DNA from: Magnolia sinica
Taxonomy: Eukaryota > Streptophyta > Magnoliopsida > Magnoliales > Magnoliaceae
DNA: 64,000 nucleotides
Reading direction: 5' to 3'
Assembly (NCBI RefSeq): GCF_029962835.1
Contig: NC_080590.1
Coordinates: forward strand, 66,928,501 to 66,992,500
Shown here: positions 37,346 through 49,828 of the stretch, piece by piece
Position numbering within the stretch: the first letter of the stretch is position 1
Layout: each line of letters begins with the position of its first letter
The notes under the pieces: model-generated
Told to the model about the DNA's origin: nothing
The model's database searches: none
What the model saw: the letters and a program-made list of their open reading frames with translations, nothing else
Made by a program: the position numbers and the translations under genes

Positions 37346-39313
37346 ACTAGGCCGTATGAATCCAACATCCAACAGATCATCGATCTGTTTTCTCAATTCC
37401 TCTATCTCACACGGAGGCATGCCTTAAGTCGGTAACGAAATAGGTGTCGCACCAGGCGCTAGATCAATAGTAAAATTGATCTCATGCTGAGGAGGTAACT
37501 CATGTATCTTTCTGAACACATCCTCAAAATCTCGAACTACTGGCATGGTTTCAAGTGTTGGGCCATCAACATTCTTCAACAAGGAAGTGTAACAACGCAA
37601 GCAGTAGGGCAAACTAACCTGAACTACAAAAGTAAAGGTCATGCCCTCATGGGCTGTCACCACTCCGGTATCACAATCAATCTCAGCCTTCATCTCAGTG
37701 AGCCAATCCATACCGAGGATAATGTCGTAATGCCATAGTGGGGCAACGATCAGGTCGACGAGAACTGTCTTACCCCCTAAGTCTATCGAACAATCCTTAC
37801 ACATTTTGGTAATGTCTAAAAAAGTCCTTATGGTGACAAAAAGTCTCACTCCCTTCGTAGGACTAGTTTCCAACCCTAGTCGCTTGATTGTTGCGCATGA
37901 TACTATAGAGGTAGTGGACCCGGTGTCCACCAATAAGAAGACCGGTATACCTTGCATATGCACTATGACTTCGAAAGTCGGTGGTGCCATAACTGCCGTC
38001 TCAGATGCCTCAGTTGAAAGTGAGTGCACACGAACTTACTGTGAATGGTTCGACTGTGGTGCCATAGGTCGTTGAGGTGGCCTGAATCGAGGTGCAGGCG
38101 GCCGGAAAGATGGATGTGCTGGTGCTGACCATAGAGGTGAAGCTGTGATAACATGTGGGGGTTGGCAATTGATTCTCTGAGGTGGCGAGAAGCCGTTGTC
38201 TCTCATCTTGGTGAAGCAATAAGTATCTGCATGGTCCGCACGCTTGTAGTATGTGCACCACAAGTCTAGTCGCCTTATAGGGGCTAGTGGAGCCGCGATC
38301 CTGGGAGGCAAATTTGCGCGGGGCCTCGTGCCGAGGAACAGCGGACTCGGTAGATCTGGTCGAGGCCTCTGACCCATGGGTGCATGCGTGCGAGATAAAC
38401 GATCCCCATCCTGTTCCGCTCACAAAGACATGTTCACTAGCTCAGCATAAGTGAGTATGCTAGCACGACACATCTTCAAGCGAATCTCAGGTCGCAGACC
38501 CTGAGAGAAGCGCCCCATCCTCATCGGCTGATCGGCAAGAATCAAAGGAGCATACCTAGCTAGCTTCGTGAACCTGTTCTCGTACTCTGCCACTGTCATG
38601 CCTCCCTGTCGGAGGCGAAGGAACTCACTCTCCTTCTCATGGCGGTACGTGAGGGGGAAATATTTCTCATGGAAGCGCGTCTCGAAGGCCTCCCACGTCC
38701 ACACGTATCCGACAACAACAGTGCGGAGAACGCTGTCCCACCATAAGCTGGCCTCCTTCTCAAACATGAAGGTGACTAGCTCAACCTGTTCTGCCTCAGT
38801 ACAGTGCAGCGGATTCAGCATCTTAGAGATGCGGTCAAGCCAATACTCGGCCTCCTCGGGTCGGTGAGTACCCGCAAAGGTGGGAGGCCGCAAGCGCTGG
38901 AATCGCTCGAAAAGGCCACTAGCACTCGTATTGCCCGCAGGCTGCACAAGAGGTGCAGGCGGAACCACACCCATGCTCTGGGCAAAGACCCTTGTGATGG
39001 TGGCCAAAAACTGCTGCTGCTACTGTTGTTGTTGTTGCTACATCAGTAGTATCATCTGCTCCAACCTATCAGTAGGAGGAGCAGACTGAGGCACGTAAGG
39101 CGTCGAGGTAGACGCACGGTTCTACTCAGGAACTGATGGTGCAACAGGTGTAGGCCCATTAGTGGGGCTAGTGGCAGGCTGAGAGTCTGGCATAGTGTCA
39201 ACGTGAGTCGGGCCCGAACTGGGGTCTAAATGGTTATCGCTAAGGGGAGGTGCCCTGTCAATCGAATCGCCAAGGGTGAGACGTGCTGTACTCCGTGTGA
39301 CCTTAGGTGGCAT
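37346..39313 (-). pseudogene. Gag and protease of element 2
   Basis: Starts at MPPKVTRSTARLTLGD (39313), the usual start of this gag family. It stays in one frame with several stops. The capsid core reads RPPTFAGTHRPEEAEYWLDR, LWWDSVLRT and RLRQGGMTVAEYENRFTKLA. The nucleocapsid knuckle near 38280-38220 is altered (WCTYYKRADHADTYC instead of CxxCxxxGHxxxxC). The protease motif VDTGSTTSIVS is near 37920. The frame changes near 37345, at the start of RT. A CAG-rich stretch near 39013-39040 gives a Gln run broken by two stops. The gag-pol would be a single polyprotein in an intact copy. Confidence 0.9.
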
Positions 39314-39603
39314 TCCCTATATACAACATAGGGTGCAACCTAGGTCAGATTTAGCATGCTCACAAACTCACTTACACAGCATTCACACACAGCTTAAGAA
39401 AACTTCAAGCATTTCATTTATCAAAATTGTCACAATACATGCGATACAACGTTACATGAATCATGACAGAAGATGCATGTGAGCTAATACAACCAAGGCA
39501 TCAAACGCTAAAACATACTACCAAACTACCATGCTACTAAGCCTATCGAGGCTACACACAGAAACAAGCAACAAAGCAAAATAAAAGACGACTACATGCA
39601 TGA

Positions 39604-40052
39604 CTAGTCGTCAGAATCCGGCGATGGTGGAGGTGCACCATTGTCCTGTAAACAGCATAGGATAGCCCTCAAGGTGCGAGACACCTTCTTGAATTTCCAT
39701 TTCATGAAGGCCTCGTTCTCTTCAAGCTTGGCTCGGGTCTCTCCAAGTTCGGCCCGGACCTGCCCGACCTCTTGTCGCAGGGCAGCTTGGCCCTCCTCGA
39801 TTCGAGCCCAGCGGGCTTCTGATGTAGCCCGATCACTGTCACGCTCGTGCGTAGCAGGAGGAGAGGCCACATCAGGGCCTTGGGCCTCCACTTCTTCCTC
39901 TTCTTGCCCTTCCTCCTCGCCACTGGTGTCATCTCCATCAACATCCTCACCACTTCCTTCTTCTTCCTCGCCACTTTGTTCCTCACCCTCACTTTCCTCG
40001 ATCTCATCACTTTCCTCTTCGGTATCATCACTTTGCTCCCTAAACCGTTACT
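39604..40052 (-). CDS. Acidic coiled-coil ORF upstream of gag in element 2, no ATG left
   Basis: A frame open for about 149 codons lies between the LTR copy and gag. The first 50 residues are almost all Glu, Asp, Ser and Gly (for example SDDTEEESDEIEESEGEE). A helical stretch with heptad-like spacing follows (RIEEGQAALRQEVGQV, ELGETRAKLEENEAF), then WKFKKVSRTLRAILCC and the end PPPSPDSDD. No start codon remains because the frame meets the LTR remnant at 40041 and a TAA at about 40053. I do not recognise the family. It could be an extra leader ORF of the element or a captured host fragment. About 240 bp without stops of interest separate it from the gag start. Confidence 0.45.
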
Positions 40053-41789
40053 GATTGCCTGGGCTACATTGTAGCCTCAATCACACTTCAAACATTAACA
40101 TTCACGTGTAACAACCAAAGCCAGCATGTGACAACTAAATCTGAATATAAATCCTATCTGAGCATTTCAACATAACACATACCACACATGTTACAATTTA
40201 TAGGCAATTCATCCATCAATCACATAGTAGTAAAGTAAGTTACATAAAGAAACTGTAACCATACATAAGGGGATTGAGAATCATATCTCAACACCCTCAT
40301 TACATACATTTAAACCAACATTTTCTCATCCAGGCATTTTATCAAACACTTGGTCTACACATATTACATACATGTAATAAATCAGTTAAAACACATGTTA
40401 TAGCAAATCCTCCTACATAGGAGTTTCCACACGCACAACGATCATGTATTAGCAATTAATAATCATAGCAAGTACAAAACATAATTCCATATTCATTCAA
40501 ATATTTTAACAAACACTTAGAATGCATTCAAAATAGCCTAACCTACATATATATGTAATATGTTGAAACATCCTAACTACGCATATGTGATAGCACTCAA
40601 GTCAGTCATAAATCATTAACTGACATTGAAAGACTTGAAAACCATAGCCTAAACATTCATAGTCCACACCTTTCGCTGGGAGACTCGTAACGAATTCAGT
40701 TTAAAGACCAAGTTCTCGCCTACAGCACAGCGGCAACCTATATCATGGAATAGGTTAGCTACTTTAGCATTCCCTCTACTTGTATCCCTAAAACAGATTA
40801 GGGTTAGGATTTCTTACCTACGAACGGAGTCAGAATCACCGGAATAGCGATATAGACGAGGTGGTGAAGCACATGGAGCGACGGGATTGAATCCCAGGAA
40901 CAAATGTCAATTCCCTCTCTTACTTTCTCTCTCTTTTCTTTCTTCTCTCTCTTAGGGTTTTCCAAAATCATATGGAATGAGAGAGAGAGAGGGTTTAAGG
41001 GGCTTATATAGGCCCAGAACTGATGGGAATGGCCCTAGGGCCATAGTATACTTAGGTTATAGCTAAATAATGGTCGTTTCGGTCCAACGGAGTTGTTCTG
41101 GAGGCCCATTTTCTACATGTTGTCGAACTTAAGCTCCCTGACATTGGATCTAAGTCAGGCTAAGTTTTCGGTTCGATCGGATTTGTGGATCGATAGTGGC
41201 GAACCAGTTTCAGTTCAATGGTCACCGATACTCGATCAGGGTCACAAGTGCACTGACATGTGTTGAAAATTTTTCCTAATCCGAGGGTGTATTTGGGCCA
41301 GAATCTGATAGTCTGAATCTTTAGATTTGGCCTGCAAGCGAACGACTCAATTCACTTAAGTTTCAGTTCATTTCCTAAAGATATTCGCATTTCTCACACA
41401 CTTCGCTTCGGGCTCATGTTATGCACTTCTGGATACCTTTAGGACTTGATTTCTGAGATGGTTGCCAAGTCCAGCAAGGTGGTCATAACCGTATAGATTT
41501 TAAGGAAATCGAACTTTCAACGCGCGTTACAGGTCCGATACGAAGTTTCGATGCGCTCTCAAGAGCAAGTAGGTTTAGAGATAGATCCTAAGTTTTTAGG
41601 CAATATAGCGTTAGCGATCCTGCTGATTTGGGTCATACAGATCGTATTTAAAGTGATTAGTGCTAATTTCACAGATAACCTAGTTTAGCACTAGTTAATT
41701 CTCACTTAATTTCTAAAGGATTTGGTCCTTATTGATTTCTGACTGAGGTGGTGCTTGGGTCTTTGTATAGATTTTTTCGAGAAGTTACA
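40041..41789 (-). repeat. 5' LTR copy of element 2 (1.75 kb, inner end missing)
   Basis: It matches 32864-34609 almost base for base, including the TATA box (41003-41012), a CT-rich run and GA-rich run near it, and the start TGTAACTTCTCG at 41789. The match stops at TAAACCGTTACTG (40041), which is not a TG/CA end, and no tRNA primer site follows, so the 3' end of the LTR and the primer site were probably deleted. Confidence 0.82.
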
Positions 41790-42825
41790 ATACCGTATCT
41801 TTGGAATTATTGATCTATGAGATAAACGAGTGATACCTAAAGTTGGATCAAGGGACACTAGTAAGGAGTTGCTATGTGCAGCAACGGGCCACGTGATCCG
41901 AATAAGGACTCGTGATTAACGCCGATATCCTAGCTTCGCCAATATGCTGGATAAATGAAACTTAATAATTACTCGGTTAACATGATCATTCATCGCATCA
42001 CATTAGTTTAGAATGTGGTATGTGCAGCAACGGGCCACGTAATCCGGATAAAGACTCTTGATTAACGCCGATATCCTAGCTTCGCCAATATGCTGGATAA
42101 ATGGAACTTAATAATTACTCGGCTAACATGATCATTTATCACATCGCATTAGTTTAGAATATGGTGAAACAAGCGTTGAAGTCGCATATTGAGGAAGTGT
42201 TGTCATTTGCAAACCAGGTGGTCAGAGTTGCGTGTGAGAGAGTGTTGTTTGGAAAGGGCATGCATCATGTCATATCTTCATATCCACTTTTAATAAGAGT
42301 ATTTAGGAATTGTTTGATTTCTTGTTTATTATTAATTACACTGATTGTGTCGATAACATGTGTAACTTTGAACTAATGGAACCATTGAGTTAGCTACTCA
42401 CTCCCACCTCGGACAGTGTTTTAAAACACCAAATAGACGTATCATTGATGCAGGTACTAGTGAGACCTCAGACCAGTAGGCTAATATCAGGTTGTGTCAA
42501 TGCTGTTATGTTTTGGAGAATTGGCGTAAACTGAAAGCTTTATACTTTAATAATCTTGGGTATGTATATTGTGGCTTGTATAATCCTCATTTTGGGCGAT
42601 CATCAGTACTATAATTGTATTTTTGACTCTTAGCCCTATATTTCTGAATCTTTTGTTATCTCTGCCTCGCTTTGGTTCCGTTAAGTTAAATTGTGCAACT
42701 TTGATTATTTATGTGCGGACTTAATGTGAATTAGAATGAAGACGCATGTGTATTTTATTAAGTTAACACCTGAGAACTCGGGATCGGAGTCTATGTACTC
42801 GGGTGCCGATTTTCGGAGCGTTACA
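41790..42825 (+). repeat. 3' part of a plus-oriented Gypsy LTR
   Basis: It ends GTGCCGATTTTCGGAGCGTTACA, a common 3' end of Tekay-type LTRs. The same style of end is seen at 47294 and 45642. The left part holds a 146-bp tandem duplication. Its left edge coincides with the start of the element 2 LTR, so element 2 may have inserted into it, but the expected left partner is not found. Confidence 0.65.
41873..42164. repeat. 146-bp tandem duplication
   Basis: Two units starting TATGTGCAGCAACGGGCCAC (41873 and 42019) and ending near TTAGTTTAGAATRTGG, with only about ten differences. Confidence 0.95.
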
Positions 42826-44465
42826 ACACATGTCCTAATATAATCCAGCAAAATAGATGGACAAAGTGAGTTTCTCATAAACATCACTGCGGGTCCCACC
42901 TACATTATTGTTGTAGGAAGTGGGAAAGGTTTCGTTCATTAAAAATGAGGAAGCCTAATGTGACACCATGACCTCCATTGTATTTTGACGTACCAAAATT
43001 CTATGGGCCCAACCATAATATATGTGTTAGATCATTTATTTTGCAAGATTATTTTACGACATGAGCCCAATACAGAAGCAGATCTAAACCTTAGGTGAAC
43101 CACACCATACCAATCTATGGGGAATGAACGCCTACCATTGAAAACTTCTTGGGAGCCATAGAAGTTTTGTATCAAGTTGATATTTGTGTTTGCTCTTCAT
43201 CTAGGTCTATGTGACCTTATGAATAGGTTGGATGGAAAATAAACATCATGGTGGGCCTTAGGAAGGTTTCAATAGTGGAATCATTGTCTCCGCTCGTTAG
43301 AGAAGGATATATTGTTAAAGATTTTTTATAGCATAATACGAACTTAAAGACTGATGAAAGAACTCATTTAAAAGTAATTAACCCCACCCTTTCTTAAATC
43401 GCTTGAACATAGTGCAAACCAGTAGTTGAGAGGATAACTAGATCCTGATCATGTCTCTAATTTTTCCATCTCAACGCAAGAGAACATCAGCATTTCAATC
43501 ATAACCTATAAGTCAAGCAAACTTTAGTACATACATGCATCTCACTCTCACACGAACAACTAATCCAAGCCCTTGTTTACACGTGTGGCATAATTTAGTT
43601 GAATTGACAGCAATAGAAATTACCCATGGCAGAGCACCTGTGATAATCTTTTATAAAATAACCAAGGCAAAGCACCCGCATATCCTAATCTTTTAAGGAA
43701 TAACCCAAGGTAGAGCACCCATTTTTTCATTCATTAAATTCTTCTTTTTAGGTATGACATATAACATGTAACATATTCTAGTAGCTGCGATATACACTAA
43801 ATAATATATTCACAAGTTTGGAGCATAAATAACTATACCTACATTCACGTTAATTTCACATGACAATACATCTAATGACAATAATTAAACAAGCGTGCTA
43901 AACATAATTGGAATTACAACATCTACAAGCATCGAGTGAAAATGTGATACACATGCTAACAAAATTTGAAACAATGCATCCACACATAAAGAGAGAAGAC
44001 AAAATCGCATGTTAAACATAATAAGAATCATCACATCTACCAACATCAATTAAGAAGATGTTGACATGAAAGCTTAGCGTATGTTGAATGTGAAATATTG
44101 CACATTTCCCCTACAGTTGTGCATTGGCTTTATACGCATAGATGTGCTAAGTTGATTTAAATATGTGCATTTTTCTACATGAGGTGATCTGGAGAGCTAA
44201 GATGAAAAAGTGATTAACGTAATTATTTAAAGCTCAAAGAATGATAAAGTAAAGGATTGAATGTTTAGAGGACGATATTGAATAATTTAAGCGTCCAAGA
44301 TCCAAGAAATTCAAATGTTAAAGATGAAAAAAAAAAGTTTGAAAAACTACATAGTCAACTAATAGACTGTCTAGTCCCACCAAAGTCAGATTCAGTTCGA
44401 CCGAAAGTACCAACAACAGTCTGTTGGTACACTAATTTATGTATCTTATTTGTTAATCACGTGAG
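42826..44465. other. Gene-free stretch
   Basis: No gene is seen. Near 43120-43270 lies a copy of the dispersed repeat that also occurs at about 3780-3870, 26030-26130 and 28790-28900 (words CCATTGAAAACTTCTTGGG, GTCTATGTGACCTTATGA). The remainder is AT-rich. Confidence 0.6.
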
Positions 44466-45060
44466 TCTGTGTGTCATGTAGTCGGTTGAGCCCTTGAAAG
44501 CTAAAAACATAAGACATAAGAGGACATTGTTATGCATAAAAATGGGATGACCGGAACATCCGAAGTAGGAGAGTGCAAGCGCAAGTAATGGAGGACGAGT
44601 AAGAGCTCGGTCCCCTGCCACCGACTGAACTCTTATCCGAGCTGAGCATCGACCAGCATGCAAGCCACGTGAAGCATGAAAAATGAGATTAGCTCGGTCT
44701 CTGCTGCCGAGCCTTACCTCTACGATCGGCCCAAGAACTGACCGTGAGGGGTGTCCAGTTAACACCCTACTATCAAGACCAACAAATGATTGTACCGAAT
44801 CGACCTTAAGGGTGGATCCCGACCATGATCAATGATTTTTCTTGGTCCATGGGACCTTGACCAGATTAACTTCAAGGTCACCCTTGGTCATCAAATACCG
44901 ACCACGAACCTCGACCACCCCGCCTATGAGGTCGGACTCGGTCATTAATCTTGAACTCCTCGGAGGCCGACCACTTAGAGATGATGTTAAGATAAGATCT
45001 CCCTGAGATCCTCGCCCAAGATCTCAAAAAGATGAGGGCGACACACCAAGAAGAAAATTC
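44466..45060. repeat. Tat-LTR-like remnant
   Basis: Words such as GAGCTCGGTCCCCTGCC, GAGGTCGGACTCGGTC and GAAGATCCCTTCTATG resemble the CTCGGTC-rich first half of the Tat LTRs at 9680-10499 and 17645-18401. No ends or target duplication can be fixed, so this is a family resemblance only. Confidence 0.4.
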
Positions 45061-45099
45061 CTTCTATGATACACACCTGCCAAGTGGGGAAGTTTTTCA

Positions 45100-45642
45100 T
45101 CCACAAAGGAAGAAGATCCCTTCTATGATTACACATCATATTTGATTGGCTAAATCTCTTAATTAAGATTAAGGGGTGAAGCTTTTAGTTATTTTAAATA
45201 TTTTAGTTTACTTTAATTCAAGTTTTATGGTTTGAATTAACGGTTTGTTGATTTTAGTTTGAATAAAGCTTTGATTTTAATTTTTTTTAATTTACTCACA
45301 GTCGGTAGCTTTCAATGGGGAAGATGATGTGTTGTTAATGGCAGCTTGCCATGCGATGACTCTTTCTTCATATGATCATTACAAACAATCTAGATGGGTC
45401 ATAGGAAGGTTGTGGAGTCCACTTTTTGAAGGTCTAGATTGGTTTGGCGGGTGGGTTCTGAACTTGGAGGTCCCGGTTACCGCACACACGCTGTTTACAA
45501 AGAAAACGATAACCGAAAGTGAGGAAGTATCTAGTTGTTAGTAGCATTTTATTATAGGTTTTCTCAATGATGTGGATGATCGAGATATTCCTAGATGAAC
45601 AACTAAGATGCATGGAAGATAACTCCCGATTCGGGTGTTACA
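45100..45642 (+). repeat. LTR 3'-end fragment
   Basis: It ends ACTCCCGATTCGGGTGTTACA, like the LTR ends at 42825 and 47294. An open stretch of 70 codons near 45329-45541 has no recognisable family. The start is undefined. Confidence 0.4.
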
Positions 45643-47294
45643 TTACAATTCCTTTGAAATGAGAAAGAAGCATAGTGCAGTTTCACTTGTGGGGGAACGA
45701 GGGTTGCTCCAGAAGGCCAGGAAAGCTAAGTGGGGTCCACTATGATGTTTGTGAGAAAGCCAATCAATTTGATTAGGCTTGTCGGATCTTACATGGTCAT
45801 AAATCAAAAGATGAGGTGGATCTCTTAACTTCGGCGGGCCATAAGATAAAACAACTGGTTAATGATGGTCATTGAAGGGGAGACTAATGAGCGGTTTGGA
45901 TAGCCTTCATGGGTTCGACATATGATGAGCAGTGATGGATAGGTCAATAGGGGCTCTCAATATCATGGTTGTGATGGTTTTATGATATGAGGTGTCTGAT
46001 GGTTTGGAGCTCGATTTGCATAAGGAAACGACCAAGGTTTGGTTCTCATAAGGTAATCACTTGTTATGACCTTGAATGGTTTGGATTTATTACAAGCTAA
46101 TTTTTAAGTCAATTATTCAAAATCAGATAGTTAAGAAGTTTATATTTGAAATTTGTAGTTATATTAACTTTAATCACAAATTAAGGGCCCAAGGGAATGT
46201 TGTAGTATAGATGTAGGGTCTACTTCTTCGATTCACGGTTAGATCATGACTTAATGGTGTAGAATGTTTAGTAATGCCTTAATATTATGATGGAATGTTT
46301 AGATTCATAGATGATCGGATATAAAGTGTTCAAATTAAGTCTTTGTTAAATTTCATAATGATGTGATGGTCCGAATTGAGATCGAATGGTTGGATAGTCC
46401 AATAGGTTAAATATTGGTATTCCAAATAGTTTAGATTGATCATAAATCAAGTGAGTTATGATGTGAGGGCGTAGGATGTCTAGAAGGGTGTGTATGTGTG
46501 TGCATGCACTCGTGAGCAGAGTCATTAGATGGCAATCTCAATGGTTGGATATGCTTATATATGGATGTTAGACAAGACAAATTCATGGTTAGATGGGTAC
46601 TTGAATGGATGTGATTATCCTTAGATTGATTTTCTATGATCAGGTGGTCTGAAAGCAAGATGAACAGTTGGATTCTTAATTTGGCGATGAGTAACTACTT
46701 TGATGGTTGGTTAGATGGTTGATGGAGTATATACAAGTATGTTGGGTTTTAAAGGATAGTATAAGGTATATGTGGGTCTAAGAGTGCATAGACGGGTGTA
46801 AGTCCATGTGTCGTTCTCCTAAAGGCATGAGTTCCAATTGGGATGCACTATGATACACACCTGTGTACCACATGAACATGCAATTATTTTGGGGTATTAC
46901 ATGATCTCACTGGGCTCCTAGCTCGCCCAAATTTGATAACTCTTATAGGTCTATGAGAGGAGAGAGGAGCAAAGGTTGAATAATACTTGGATCATTATTC
47001 TATTAGAGTTTAGATTTTAGTTTGTTTTGTTTATTATTATTATTTTGTAATGAACTTATCATGGGAGTTATGAGAAGGGATTTGGTAATGATAGATTGGT
47101 TGGACCTTGGATTCATAAAGCTTAATTTAAAATTAAAGTTTAAATTATAGTTTGGATGATTTAATAATGGTTTAGTTTGGATGTATGATAAAATGAATGT
47201 CAATGTGATGTATGAATGCATAAAAAACTAGTTCGCACCCTAGAACTCAGGATCAAGGTCATCGTACTTGGGTTCCATAGTTCGGGGCATAACA
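45643..47294 (+). repeat. Second LTR 3'-end fragment and AT-rich repeat DNA
   Basis: The last 80 bp (CCCTAGAACTCAGGATC to TTCGGGGCATAACA) align with the last 80 bp of the LTR at 41790-42825. The preceding 1.5 kb holds GTGGGGTCCACTATGATG-type dispersed repeat words near 45730 and no gene. Confidence 0.5.
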
Positions 47295-48022
47295 CTTACC
47301 CTTGAGATTTAAGACTTGAGTGATCTTACTCACATCTCGTGTTTAGAGGCGTGACACCCTGACCCATCAGCATCTGCTAGGTGGACTGCGGGACTAATGA
47401 GATAGCCAAATACCTCATAATATGTTAAAAAGGCAATAGAGGGTCGGCGCCCAAAAGTGCTCGTTAGCTCTGATACCACTTGTTGGGGAATCACAAAAAC
47501 ACTCATAGACGAATCAAGCAAAGTACTCACAATCGCACAATTAAATCAAAACAAGAATAATCCAAATTTTACGTGGAAAACCCCTGCGGGAAAAAACCAT
47601 GGCACAAAGCGATGAGTATGCACTATGAAAGCATAAATTACAAGAGATAGAGTATTACCGATTCAAACAAGTCTCGAATCCACTTCATAAACCCTAGCTA
47701 CGTCATTGAGACTCTTGCGGACGAATTAAGAAGTGCTAGAACACCTCTTTTATTCTCAAATCCCGATCACGCCTAATATATAAAATATCACCACTCGAAT
47801 ATGAAACAAATACTGCACTTATGCAATTTTGCACGACGCTCAATGAGACATTTGATGGCATCAACATCCCATTGAAGGCCTTGATGGCATTGAACACCTT
47901 CGATGTCATTGAGTAGCAACACCAAAGCGTCCCCGCAACCAACATGGAATTTTCCTATGGCAACGTGCACTTGTCGATGGCATCGACAAATCCTGTTGCT
48001 TACTGATTTAAGACATCAATAA
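47295..48022 (-). mobile_element. Copia-type LTR with primer-binding site, truncated
   Basis: The minus strand reads GATTCCCCAACA (end of the LTR, 47481) and then AGTGGTATCAGAGC, a tRNA-Met primer-binding site (47467-47478). Inside the LTR the minus strand has GGTTTTCCACGTAAAATT, a segment common to the R/U5 region of many plant copia LTRs. About 170 bp of internal sequence remain on the left before another LTR end at 47294. The right LTR limit is a guess from a TGTTATTG start near 48022. Confidence 0.65.
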
Positions 48023-49282
48023 CAATCCTTGATACAGTTCTAGTCATGTGCTACTAACTTCATGCCACGACTATCTAATAGTTTTCATAGTCATTTTATC
48101 AGCAGAAGCTACACTAAGTATTTTATTATCTTTTATACCTAGTTTATTTCTTATTGGTTGATTGTACTGCTTTAACTTTCAAAACAATAAGATTAACAAT
48201 TCAGCCTTATGTTTTATTTTGTTCAATCTTTTACTGCTTTATTGACAAACTCAATCTGCCATTAATATTGGAAGAAAAGTCCTTGGTTTCAAGACAAAAA
48301 GATAATATTTAAATGGACTAATTCTCCATTTATTAAATCATTTGATCGGTAGCTGAAATTTGATATTAATTGGACTAGTTTGGTGGTACGGGTCTGGAGG
48401 GTTCAATTAATTTGAATCCAATATGACTTCAACATACCCAACACTAAACCTGACGTGGAACATTTGACCAAATTCGAGTCACTTGTAACATGAAAAACAA
48501 CTAGAGAAAAAGAAACAAAGGATCTGCATGGGGTTCAGTGGAGCAAATTCGAGCCTACCGAAACTACGGCTACCAGGATAGAAGAGGGCGAAGTGTTTGG
48601 GGCTCAAAACATGGGGTTCAGTTGAGCATGGATCTGCATAATTTTTTCGCTCATATCCTAAGATGACATGACATAATGGATATACGACGTAGATAAAACC
48701 CACACACCACGGTGGGCCCACAGAGTCTCGGCTTCCCTGATTCTTGGCAAAAAGCATTAATGTAGTGGTGGCCCATTCCGATGGATGGATTGGATCTGGG
48801 ACCCATTAGACCATGTTGTAACATGTGCGGCGCGTGCATGAGCATTATTGCACACGTGTATGCACATTGGAAAACTTCCAGGAAGAATTCTGGAGTTAGG
48901 ACTGCATTTTTTTCGTAGGACTCGTTTGCCCGTTTTTGCAGGTCAGGCTTTCATCCCACAAAGCCTTGTAAAGGATCGGAGAATGAGAACTCCCATTTCC
49001 AGTTCTTGTTAGAAGGAATCAAAGGCGAGAGAGAGAGAGAGAGAGGGCAGATGCAGTCTTCATTTCCAGGGTTATTTCTCTCATATTCTCCACTCGATAG
49101 GTTTTAAGAGCGATCCCCAATCCCCAGTCGGAGGAGGCGAATTTCCAGAAATCCTGAATCGAGGCGAAAGGGATAACGGAATCTTCTATGGTTATGGTTC
49201 CTGAGAAGGTTCTTTCAAATAAGAGATATCGTCATTGTTATTTTTCAACATCAGTGTCGAATGAGGCGGGAAGAAACGGGAA
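48023..49282. other. Upstream region and 5' UTR of the O-fucosyltransferase gene
   Basis: No other gene is visible. Positions 48990-49282 have a GA tract (49027-49046) and purine-rich leader sequence with no long open frame, in line with a 5' UTR. No clear TATA box was identified. Confidence 0.5.
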
Positions 49283-49562
49283 ATGGAGGTCAGATCTGAG
49301 GTGTTCGGGCTGAAATGCGATAAATTGTTCTCTCCGATGCTCCTACGTAGGAGTCGTCTGCAGGTCTGGCTTATCCGTATCTGTTCCTGCATTTTGCTCT
49401 GGACATGCCTCATCCAGCTGGTTGCTGTTGGGGAGCTCTGGCATCCCCGCTTGCCCAAGGCGTGGAACATTCGTTTGGGTTTTGGAGAGTTGTCCAATCG
49501 GCTGAACAAGATCACGATCCCTTTTGATGCTGTTCCCGCTCCGCCGCCCCTCCTCCCTTTGA
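49283..49562 (+). CDS. O-fucosyltransferase family protein, first coding exon
   Basis: From the ATG at 49283 the frame reads MEVRSEVFGLKCDKLFSP, then RLQVWLIRICSCILLWTCLI with a hydrophobic segment (about residues 29-49), then VAVGELWHPRLPKAW and VPAPPPLLPL. This is the N-terminus of plant GDP-fucose O-fucosyltransferase-like proteins. They are type II Golgi membrane proteins: short cytosolic tail, signal anchor, stem, then the catalytic domain. The exon would end at 49562 (TTGA before GTATCT), phase 1, just where the family continues with the catalytic part. The catalytic exons (normally starting with a SCNGGLNQMR-like motif) are not seen in the next 14.4 kb. Either intron 1 is very long or the gene is truncated. 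The N-terminal identification is firm, gene integrity is not. Confidence 0.82.
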
Positions 49563-49828
49563 GTATCTTCTTCTTCTCTTTTATCTCTTCTCGTCCTTTG
49601 CAAAAGCTCGAATTTTGACACTTTTCAATTGAGGGGTTGCATGCATTGTTATAAGGTATTTGGAAAAAAAAAACATAGAAACGATATGTAGTACATTCTT
49701 TATATGAAACAGTATCTCATATATGAAACCATTTTGATCAGCAACTTCTAGATGATGTCGATCATCTTCTCAAAAAAAAAAAAAAAAAAAAGCACGTCTT
49801 TTGCTCCCCTGGATTTGCATGCCTGTAC

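Larger units (their letters stand above)
31957..41789 (-). mobile_element. Element 2: Tekay/Del-like Ty3/Gypsy chromovirus, decayed
   Basis: From right to left: part of a 5' LTR, an acidic ORF, gag, protease, RT, RNase H, integrase with a chromodomain-type tail, polypurine tract, 3' LTR. The C-terminal words LWTHHT then EEATWETEAEVRKNYP are typical of the Del/Tekay branch of plant chromoviruses, which often have long LTRs as here. In-frame stops are frequent and at least three frameshifts are needed, so this is not an active copy. Both outer ends are damaged and no target duplication can be fixed. Confidence 0.87.

Noticed and set aside
39641..40054. Serine-rich and lysine/arginine-rich frames opposite or overlapping the acidic ORF
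   Set aside because: They are shadows of the GAG/GAA-rich sequence; only the frame ending at 39604 has a protein-like pattern (acidic part, then heptads).
45329..45541. 70-codon plus-strand frame with a WVIGRLWSPLFEGLDWFGGW stretch
   Set aside because: It looks protein-like in composition, but no family was recognised and it lies in LTR-fragment DNA; not enough to call a gene.
47464..47490. Could be the start of a plus-oriented copia LTR (TGTTGGGGAATC)
   Set aside because: The adjoining tRNA-Met primer site reads on the minus strand and the GGTTTTCCACGTAAAATT word also reads on the minus strand, so this is the end of a minus-oriented LTR.
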